From positions 1 through 6,883 of the forward strand of contig PADE01000033.1 of the NCBI GenBank assembly GCA_002702965.1: DNA of 6,883 nucleotides. The letters run 5' to 3'. A program made the translations under genes and the position numbers. This stretch comes from Planctomycetaceae bacterium (lineage in GTDB: Bacteria; Planctomycetota; Planctomycetia; Pirellulales; Pirellulaceae). The notes beneath the pieces are model-generated. The model was not told where the DNA came from. It saw only the letters and a program-made list of their open reading frames with translations, and did not search any database. This document shows, piece after piece, positions 4,666 through 6,883 of the stretch (its first letter is position 1; every line of letters starts with the position of its first letter).

Positions 4666-6546
4666 TCAGGAGTTGGACTCTGCCAGATCCTGCTCGGGAG
4701 TAGCATCGTGTTCCGCGTCAAACCACTCGGGGCGGAATGTAACGAAACCACCTCGACCCGTTTGCGATCGCTTGATTGCCAGTTTGGACGTCAACGCAAT
4801 CACCGCATCAGCCAGGGCGACTTCCCCATGGCAACGCGGTTGGTTCTCCGGCGCCGCGTTGCGGACACACCATGCGAAGTGTTCCATTTCCTCCGTGTAA
4901 CCACGGCTGACGGGGCCCGTATCGGCCGCTTTGGCCACCGCCGCCAGTTCTCCGCTGGCCTGGGTGTCCAGCACTGCCCCGCCCGAACCTTCGTTCCGCA
5001 CCCGGATCTTCGACGAGGTGCTAGATCCCCGGTAGAGCATGACCTCCTGCTCCTTGTCCAGGACCAGCGTGCCTTTCGAACCCATCACGACTTCTCCGTA
5101 TCCACCGAATCCGTTCCCCATGATTGACGAATAGGTCACGATGATCCGTTTGTTGGGATCGACTTCGTAGGATGGGATGTTCTTCTCGGGGCTCGGGTAG
5201 TTCGCGACCTGGTCGTAGTAGCCAAACTTATCGCGTGCCAACTGCGCGCGTTCCGCTGGACTCAGGTCATCGGGAGCCTCAAAATCGTAACCGGGCCCGG
5301 GAAACTCAAAGGTGCAATAGACGTGATCATCGGCATCGCGATTATAGGGAAACGTATGACGCCCTCCGACGGCGTGCACCGTCAACGGTTGCGCTTTCTT
5401 GCCGTCTTTCCGCAACGCGCTAATGAAGATACTCGCTGCATCTAACTGATGGCTCCCTAGTTCGGCCATCAGTCCACCACCCGTGCGATCCCACAGCCGC
5501 CATCGTACTAGCTCCTCCAAGGCGCTGCGCTGGTACCCGTTGTCCAGGGTGATCGACTCGTAACCGTGATCCTCGGCGCTAACCGTTTGGTCACGATCCC
5601 ACTCGGTCCACTGAGCAATTTGTCGTTGCAACAACGCGTAGCGATCCTGATCGATCCCGCGGCCGCGTTCAACCGTTTTGTCGAGTTTGGCGAGATCACC
5701 TTGAAAACGTTTCAGTCGATCGGCGATGGGGTCCTTGAGAGCTCCCCCGGGGCTCTGCAAACCGCCAGGAACCGGCTGCTCCCAACTATCCCGTCCAGGT
5801 AAGTTGCCACGGTGCCACTGCGCGCGAATGAACTGAATCTCCCCAAGCAACCCCCACCTCAGCAGATTCACGGCGTTGTCATAGAGGATGCTGTAATGGC
5901 GTTGATGCCCCGTAGCTAGCAGAGTGTGCTGACGGCGGGAAACCTGGACCATCTGCTTGCACTGGCTCACATTGTGGGCCATCAGTTTTTCGGTGAGCAC
6001 ATGCTTACCAGCCTGCATCGCGGCGATCGAAACGGGCGCGTGGAGATGCAACGGCAACGCAATGATCACCGCCTCGACATCTGAGTTCTTCAGTAGTTCG
6101 TCGTACCCGCCGTTATCCTCATCGTACACTTTGACGTTTTTGCGGGCCTCGGACTCGCTGACCCATCCGTATTTTTCAATGAGGCCCGGACGAATGGAAT
6201 GCGTAAATTCGGGTCGACCGCCACCCCAATCTCCGTGGAATGCTCGGTGAATGCTGGAAGGTCGTACATCCGCGATCGCCACAACCTGCATGTAATCCGG
6301 ATTCAGCGCGCCGATCAGGACACCGCCTTCATCACCCGTGCCAATGATCCCAACTCGCAGCGGATCACCAACCTTGCCGTAACCGAAATACATGGCTCCC
6401 AGGCCGGCACCCGTAACCGCCCCCGAGGCGATAACGCCTTTGAGGAAGTCTCGCCGGTCGAACCGCCCCGCCACGTCTGCAGCCGCCACGGCTTCGTAGT
6501 AGTTGTCTCGGCCGACGGCTCTTTCTTCAGGTGTCAAATTGTTCAT
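4666..6546 (-). CDS. Tat-exported Gfo/Idh/MocA family oxidoreductase
   Basis: A 626-residue NAD(P)-dependent dehydrogenase-type protein of the Gfo/Idh/MocA family, whose members act mostly on sugars and their derivatives. The N-terminus has a twin-arginine motif DRRDFLKG (Arg31, Arg32) and a hydrophobic stretch to about residue 55, so export by Tat is predicted; the 30 residues before RR are longer than usual. The Rossmann motif is GIIGTGDEGG (Gly69, Gly71, Gly74). TEKLMAHN (185-192) corresponds to the family EKP motif, with Leu for Pro and Lys187 as the candidate catalytic lysine. ATGHQRHYS follows at 211-219. GGGLMAELGSHQLDAA at 356-371 matches the C-terminal-domain active-site segment. A charged, Gln/Lys/Asp-rich insert at about 262-345 and a further one near 418-466 explain the length, well above the more usual 350-450. 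The start at 6546 overlaps the DoxX gene by 20 bp. The family is firm; the substrate is unknown. Confidence 0.92.
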   Translation of the reverse strand: MNNLTPEERAVGRDNYYEAVAAADVAGRFDRRDFLKGVIASGAVTGAGLGAMYFGYGKVGDPLRVGIIGTGDEGGVLIGALNPDYMQVVAIADVRPSSIHRAFHGDWGGGRPEFTHSIRPGLIEKYGWVSESEARKNVKVYDEDNGGYDELLKNSDVEAVIIALPLHLHAPVSIAAMQAGKHVLTEKLMAHNVSQCKQMVQVSRRQHTLLATGHQRHYSILYDNAVNLLRWGLLGEIQFIRAQWHRGNLPGRDSWEQPVPGGLQSPGGALKDPIADRLKRFQGDLAKLDKTVERGRGIDQDRYALLQRQIAQWTEWDRDQTVSAEDHGYESITLDNGYQRSALEELVRWRLWDRTGGGLMAELGSHQLDAASIFISALRKDGKKAQPLTVHAVGGRHTFPYNRDADDHVYCTFEFPGPGYDFEAPDDLSPAERAQLARDKFGYYDQVANYPSPEKNIPSYEVDPNKRIIVTYSSIMGNGFGGYGEVVMGSKGTLVLDKEQEVMLYRGSSTSSKIRVRNEGSGGAVLDTQASGELAAVAKAADTGPVSRGYTEEMEHFAWCVRNAAPENQPRCHGEVALADAVIALTSKLAIKRSQTGRGGFVTFRPEWFDAEHDATPEQDLAESNS

Positions 6547-6883
6547 CGATCACTTTCCGGTTGACGGAGCGACAGCCGCTAAGGAAAAAGTCCAGGCCTG
6601 CGATTCGACCGGCTCCCGCAGCCGCCACGACCAGCAGAGCCAACATCAGATTCAGATGGTAGTACGTGGACATCGGGCCGGTGGCTGGCGGCCATTGGGA
6701 GACTACCACGCTCGCCAAAAAACCGGCTGCGGCGAGCGACGCAATCCGGGTCAGTAAACCCAGAATCAAGAATGCTCCCACGGTTAGATCGAACCAGGGG
6801 ATCACACGATCGATGGTCAGGCTATCAAACCAGCTCCGATCGAGACGTCGCAGCGCCAAATGTCGAACGTTGTCCTGGGACAC
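6527..6883 (-). CDS. DoxX family membrane protein (partial, 5' end beyond window)
   Basis: The frame is open to the right edge, so 118 C-terminal residues are seen; the GTG at the very edge is probably an internal codon. DoxX-type features are WFDLTVGAFLILGLLTR at 30-46, a second hydrophobic run at 49-63, YYHLNLMLALLVVAAAGAGR at 74-93, and the closing GLDFFL. This makes about three membrane helices in the visible part. DoxX proteins are small integral membrane proteins tied in various bacteria to quinone or thiosulfate redox chemistry and oxidative stress, though many have no defined role. The last 20 bases overlap the start of the Gfo/Idh/MocA gene, in the same direction, which implies one transcript and coupled translation. 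Membership in the DoxX family is likely; its role here is open. Confidence 0.82.
   Translation of the reverse strand: MSQDNVRHLALRRLDRSWFDSLTIDRVIPWFDLTVGAFLILGLLTRIASLAAAGFLASVVVSQWPPATGPMSTYYHLNLMLALLVVAAAGAGRIAGLDFFLSGCRSVNRKVIDEQFDT

Overview
The window looks like chromosomal DNA of a planctomycete, probably in or near the order Pirellulales. This is inferred from gene content, not from a marker gene. The DNA is GC-rich. It carries a Tat-exported Gfo/Idh/MocA oxidoreductase overlapping a DoxX-type membrane protein, and a small Lys/Thr/Ala-rich basic protein. No rRNA, tRNA, CRISPR array, insertion sequence or phage gene was seen.

Layout, left to right. Positions 1-850 (minus) hold the N-terminal part of a membrane-anchored, low-complexity protein. 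It runs off the left edge and contains 38-residue tandem repeats encoded by near-identical 114-bp DNA repeats. Positions 851-1208 are non-coding, with GC-rich hairpins. Positions 1209-2249 (minus) encode RlmN, the radical-SAM 23S rRNA/tRNA adenine-C2 methyltransferase. A divergent intergenic region follows, with a perfect 14-bp tandem duplication. Next on the plus strand come a PepT-like M20 metallopeptidase (2472-3695) and, two bases after its stop codon, a small BFD-like [2Fe-2S] protein (3698-3994). A 116-residue basic protein with a histone-H1-like N-terminal half lies at 4141-4491 (plus). A short convergent gap separates it from a minus-strand pair: a C-terminal DoxX fragment (6527-6883, upstream) and a 626-residue Tat-dependent Gfo/Idh/MocA oxidoreductase (4666-6546), overlapping by 20 bp.

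Three gene groupings matter. The peptidase and [2Fe-2S] protein look like a two-gene operon. DoxX and the oxidoreductase look translationally coupled, which suggests a membrane-associated redox or sugar-oxidation function. RlmN and the basic protein appear to be single-gene units. Most of the window is ordinary housekeeping or lineage-typical content. The parts most worth a second look are the repeat protein at the left edge, the basic protein, the peptidase/[2Fe-2S] pair with a CxxC beside the peptidase zinc site, and the insert in the oxidoreductase. No complete undescribed system could be demonstrated.
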